DNA of 8,587 bases from Patescibacteria group bacterium (GTDB taxonomy: Bacteria; Patescibacteriota; Microgenomatia; Levybacterales; UBA12049). Location of the stretch: positions 1-8,587 of the forward strand of contig JAMCZG010000040.1 in the NCBI GenBank assembly GCA_023485715.1, in the 5' to 3' direction. Made by a program: the position numbers and the translations under genes. Each line of letters begins with the position of its first letter. Position 1 is the stretch's first letter. This document shows, one piece after another, positions 6,269 through 8,587 of this stretch. The notes beneath the pieces were generated by a model that was given only the letters and a program-made list of their open reading frames with translations, did not search any database and was not told where the DNA came from.

Positions 6269-7177
6269 TTAGAACCAGCCTTTTTTTGCTTTTCCCAAAA
6301 GATCTAATTCTTTTAGCAATTCTTTTTGACGACCTGTTAAATTTTTGGGTACTACAACTTTGATCCTTACATACTCATCACCTCTGGACGAACCCCTGAC
6401 ATGCGGCACCCCTTTTCCACGAAGCCTGATTATTACCCCCGGTTGCGTTCCTTGTGGGATTCTTAGTTTTACTTCCCCATCGATTGTATCGACATAGACC
6501 TCGCTTCCCAGTGCGGCTTCTGAAAAAGATATTTCCTTGTCAACAATAATGTCGTACCCCTCACGATTAAACATGTTGTGAGAATGGACTCGAACAACAA
6601 TATCGTAATCATTAAAACGGATTCTTGACCCATTATCGACTCCAGCCGGAATTTTTATCGTTTGTCTTTTACCCCCAACGTCAACTGTTTTTTGTGTCCC
6701 TTTTACAGCCTCCATAAAATCTATTTCGATCGAGTAAACCTGTCGTCTTTCTCGTCTTCCAAAAGGAGAACCACCGCCGAAAAATTGTTCAAAAATTTCA
6801 AACGGGTCGGAAAATCCACCAAAATCAAAATTAATGCCCTCGTTTCCGCCTGTTGAGTAAGTATAGGTAAAAGGACCATAACGGCCTGCCTGTTGTCCTC
6901 CGGCAAAGCCGGACCCGAAAGGACCCTGCGCACCTCCAAAACCCCCGCCCTGTTCAAATGCTTGGTGGCCGAATTGATCATAAGCCTGTTTTTTCTGGGG
7001 ATCAGATAAAACCTCGTAGGCTTTTGTCACTTCCTTAAACTTACCCTCCGCGTCTTTTGATTTATTGCGGTCTGGGTGATACTGAAGCGCAAGCTTCCTG
7101 TATGCCCTTTTTATCTCGTCTGCAGACGATGTTTTCGAAACCCCTAAAGTTTCATAATAATCTTTTTGTGTCGCCAT
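6269..7177 (-). CDS. dnaJ: DnaJ-type Hsp40 co-chaperone, class B (no zinc finger)
   Basis: The 302-residue cytoplasmic protein delivers unfolded substrates to DnaK and stimulates its ATPase. The J-domain covers residues 5-70 with the essential HPD at 34-36 (LALQYHPDRNKS). A Gly/Phe-rich region follows at about 75-140 and includes DPFEIFEQFFGGGSPFG. Two beta-sandwich substrate-binding domains lie at about 146-215 and 216-275, with a short helical end. The four CXXCXGXG zinc-binding repeats of classical DnaJ are absent and the protein has no cysteine at all, so it is a class B, CbpA-like form; annotation pipelines may call it either DnaJ or CbpA. The first sandwich is short: after IPAGVDNGSRIRF it goes directly into NDYDIVVRV, without the usual glycine-rich GEG--G--GDL turn. 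The start is supported by AGAGGG 6 bases before the ATG. It lies 76 bp downstream of dnaK, separated from it by a hairpin. Confidence 0.93.
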   Translation of the reverse strand: MATQKDYYETLGVSKTSSADEIKRAYRKLALQYHPDRNKSKDAEGKFKEVTKAYEVLSDPQKKQAYDQFGHQAFEQGGGFGGAQGPFGSGFAGGQQAGRYGPFTYTYSTGGNEGINFDFGGFSDPFEIFEQFFGGGSPFGRRERRQVYSIEIDFMEAVKGTQKTVDVGGKRQTIKIPAGVDNGSRIRFNDYDIVVRVHSHNMFNREGYDIIVDKEISFSEAALGSEVYVDTIDGEVKLRIPQGTQPGVIIRLRGKGVPHVRGSSRGDEYVRIKVVVPKNLTGRQKELLKELDLLGKAKKGWF

Positions 7178-7183
7178 AATTTT

Positions 7184-7189
7184 CCCTCT
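7184..7189 (-). promoter_or_regulatory. Ribosome binding site of dnaJ
   Basis: AGAGGG on the minus strand, followed by six bases (AAAATT) and the ATG at 7177. It fixes the dnaJ start and is the only clear Shine-Dalgarno sequence in front of a gene start in this window. Confidence 0.7.
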
Positions 7190-7200
7190 ATTATATTATA
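7190..7200 (-). promoter_or_regulatory. Overlapping TATAAT boxes upstream of dnaJ
   Basis: The minus strand reads TATAATATAAT, two perfect -10 hexamers sharing one base, directly after the T-run of the hairpin. No -35 resembling TTGACA lies 16-18 bp upstream, where the GC hairpin is. It could be a weak promoter restarting transcription for dnaJ, or simply AT-rich sequence. Confidence 0.3.
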
Positions 7201-7222
7201 AAACCGCGTCCTCCGCGGCTTT
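7200..7222 (-). terminator. Hairpin with T-run between dnaK and dnaJ (terminator or attenuator)
   Basis: On the minus strand CCGCG (7218-7214), loop GAGGA and CGCGG (7208-7204) form a perfect 5-bp GC stem. It is extended by one G-T and three A-T pairs from the flanking A- and T-runs, and TTTTAT follows. This is the layout of an intrinsic terminator after dnaK, though the T-run is short, so partial termination that lowers dnaJ relative to dnaK is plausible. Read on the plus strand the stem is followed by CTTTTTCTTT, so it may work in both directions. Confidence 0.55.
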
Positions 7223-7225
7223 TTC

Positions 7226-7255
7226 TTTGATTTTTGATTTTTGATTTTTGATTTT
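7226..7255. repeat. Heptamer tandem repeat (TTTTTGA)n at the dnaK 3' end
   Basis: Three perfect TTTTTGA units (7231-7251) are flanked by a partial TTTGA (7226-7230) and TTTT (7252-7255). On the dnaK coding strand this is TCAAAAA repeated, beginning within the stop codon and running to the hairpin. It is probably a slippage-prone microsatellite; a role in transcript end formation is speculative. Confidence 0.7.
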
Positions 7256-8587
7256 AGTTGACCACTTCTCCCTCGACCGGCTCTTCTTTGTCAGTTTTAT
7301 CTGACTTTTCCTCTTTTTTTTCTCCGTTTGTTTTCTCCTCCGATGCTTCTTCGGTTTTTGGAGTCTGTGCTGATCCGGCCCCGCCGGACGAAGAATACAT
7401 CGCCTGACCTACTTTTTGAAGACTGTCAGAGAGTTCGCGTGTTTTTGTTTCCAAATCCTCTTTTGAACCGGTATCCAAAATACCCTTAAGGCTAGAAATT
7501 TTGTCTTCTACGTCTTTTTTAAGATCGGCGTTAACCTTATCCCCGGCGTCTTTTAACGTTTTTTCTGCAGTAAATATTAATGAGTCTGCCTGATTTCTTG
7601 TTTCGATTTTCTCTTTCTTTTCTGCGTCTTCTTTAGCGTGTGCATCTGCTTCCTTGGTCATCTTTTCGACTTCGTCTTTTGATAAACCAGTTGAGCCTGT
7701 AATTTTAATGCTTTGTTCTTTACCCGTCGCTTTATCCTGCGCTTTAACGCTTAGTATTCCGCTTGCATCGATATCAAAAGTTACTTCGATTTGGGGAACG
7801 CCACGGGGCGCCGGTGGAATTCCGTCCAGAATAAATCGACCGAGCGATTTATTGTCTGTTGCCATCGGCCTTTCTCCCTGTAATACGTTTATCTCAACCT
7901 GTGTTTGATTATCCGCCGCAGTTGAAAAAACCTGCGATTTTGAACTTGGAATAGTGGTGTTCCGTGAAATCAACGGAGTCGAAACGCCACCCAAAGTCTC
8001 TAGACCTAAAGTTAACGGCGTAACATCCAATAAAAGAACATCTTTTACTTCTCCTCCTAAAACTCCACCCTGAACAGCCGCCCCCACCGCGACAACTTCG
8101 TCCGGATTTACCGATTTATTCGGTTCTTTTCCGAAAAATTTAGTCACTACCGCTACAACTCTTGGCATTCTTGTCATTCCGCCAACCATCACAATTTCGT
8201 CTACGTCCGAAGCCTTAATCCCTGCGTCTTTAAGCGCGAGTTCGACCGGTTTTATAGTGTCTTGAATAAGACCATCGACGATCTGTTCGAGTTTTGGCCG
8301 GGTTAATTTCATCGTCAAATGGAGCGGTCCGTTTGGTCCTTGAGTTATAAACGGCTGATTAATTTCTGCTTCCTGAGATGTAGACAATTCGATTTTTGCT
8401 TTTTCTGCCGATTCTCTGAGTCTTTGAAGCGCCTGCGGGTCTTTTCTTAAATCAATATTATTTTCTTTCTTGAATTCATCGGCGATATAATCCAAAATCT
8501 TCTTATCGAAATCGTCCCCGCCCAAATGTGTGTCCCCGTTTGTCGATTTAACTTCGTAAACGCCTTCTCCACAAGAAATATCCGCGA
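7254..8587 (-). CDS. dnaK: Molecular chaperone DnaK (Hsp70), C-terminal two thirds, 5' end outside window
   Basis: 443 codons are present, running off the right edge; the first visible residues are ADISCGEGVYEVKSTNG. The frame covers the second half of the ATPase domain, with DTHLGGDDFD, AEKAKIELS, the adenosine-site VGGMTRMP, FGKEPNKSVNPDE and GAAVQGGVL. Next come the interdomain linker VLLLDVTPLTLG, the substrate-binding beta domain (TTIPSSKSQVFSTA, VLQGERPMATDNKSLG, IEVTFDIDASGILSV), the helical lid, and an acidic/lysine-rich tail ending EGEVVN. Spacing of motifs matches E. coli DnaK, so roughly 200 residues are missing and full length should be near 640-650. Codon 8525-8523 is an internal TTG (Leu of HLGG), not a start. 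It binds and releases unfolded polypeptides in an ATP-dependent cycle in the cytoplasm, with the DnaJ encoded just downstream. No CIRCE-like operator is visible in this part. Confidence 0.97.
   Translation of the reverse strand, partial: ADISCGEGVYEVKSTNGDTHLGGDDFDKKILDYIADEFKKENNIDLRKDPQALQRLRESAEKAKIELSTSQEAEINQPFITQGPNGPLHLTMKLTRPKLEQIVDGLIQDTIKPVELALKDAGIKASDVDEIVMVGGMTRMPRVVAVVTKFFGKEPNKSVNPDEVVAVGAAVQGGVLGGEVKDVLLLDVTPLTLGLETLGGVSTPLISRNTTIPSSKSQVFSTAADNQTQVEINVLQGERPMATDNKSLGRFILDGIPPAPRGVPQIEVTFDIDASGILSVKAQDKATGKEQSIKITGSTGLSKDEVEKMTKEADAHAKEDAEKKEKIETRNQADSLIFTAEKTLKDAGDKVNADLKKDVEDKISSLKGILDTGSKEDLETKTRELSDSLQKVGQAMYSSSGGAGSAQTPKTEEASEEKTNGEKKEEKSDKTDKEEPVEGEVVN

Noticed and set aside
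6721..6981. Second minus-strand frame of 86 codons inside dnaJ
   Set aside because: It is an out-of-frame shadow of the Gly/Phe-rich region of dnaJ; the dnaJ frame is intact and has motif support.
7178..7253. CIRCE (HrcA) heat-shock operator upstream of dnaJ
   Set aside because: No TTAGCACTC-N9-GAGTGCTAA-like inverted repeat is present; the only hairpin is the GC stem with T-run.
7226..7255. CRISPR-like repeat array
   Set aside because: The units are 7 bp and directly adjacent without spacers, so this is a simple tandem repeat.
7254..8525. dnaK starting at 8525 as a complete 423-residue protein
   Set aside because: The codon is TTG encoding the Leu of the conserved DTHLGG motif, and the frame stays open and DnaK-like to the window edge, so the gene is partial.
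1..8587. Recoded UGA (glycine) as in Gracilibacteria/Absconditabacteria
   Set aside because: All frames are intact with the standard code and use GGN for conserved glycines; no in-frame TGA interrupts a conserved motif.

Overview
The window looks like a piece of an AT-rich genome from the Candidate Phyla Radiation (Patescibacteria), most likely a Microgenomates-type lineage. The evidence is protein style: a small pilin-like protein with the GCIPTDP start and ILQIPGF end, a VirB6-like membrane protein with a signal peptide, and secreted proteins carrying a CKPAIYLYP-type C-terminal domain. This placement is inferred from remembered family features, not from a search. The standard genetic code fits every gene.

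All six genes lie on the minus strand, so the order of transcription runs from right to left. At the right edge is the 3' two thirds of dnaK (7254-8587, running off the window). A 76-bp gap follows, holding a heptamer tandem repeat, a GC hairpin with the look of an intrinsic terminator, and overlapping TATAAT boxes. Next comes a zinc-finger-less (class B, CbpA-like) dnaJ (6269-7177). These two genes form a Hsp70/Hsp40 chaperone pair; grpE is not in the window.

After a 45-bp gap with a perfect TTGACA -35 box comes a large anchored extracytoplasmic protein of 804 residues (3809-6223). A second TTGACA promoter precedes a compact block: a two-helix T4SS-pilin/TrbC-VirB2-like protein (3444-3737), a polytopic VirB6/TrbL-like protein with a long soluble tail (1326-3434), and a secreted protein that runs off the left edge (1-1333). 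The last two overlap by 8 bp. This last gene fills the whole 1.3 kb left end, which could otherwise be mistaken for non-coding DNA.

The most interesting point is that the two secreted proteins bracketing the pilin/VirB6 pair share the same C-terminal domain. It is well conserved in the left-hand protein and degenerate in the 804-residue one. Together the four envelope genes look like part of a T4SS-derived surface or secretion apparatus with dedicated extracytoplasmic proteins. No ATPase (VirB4, VirB11 or VirD4) is visible here, so function remains inference. Only dnaJ has a clear Shine-Dalgarno sequence; the 804-residue protein and the pilin appear to be read from leaderless or nearly leaderless messages.
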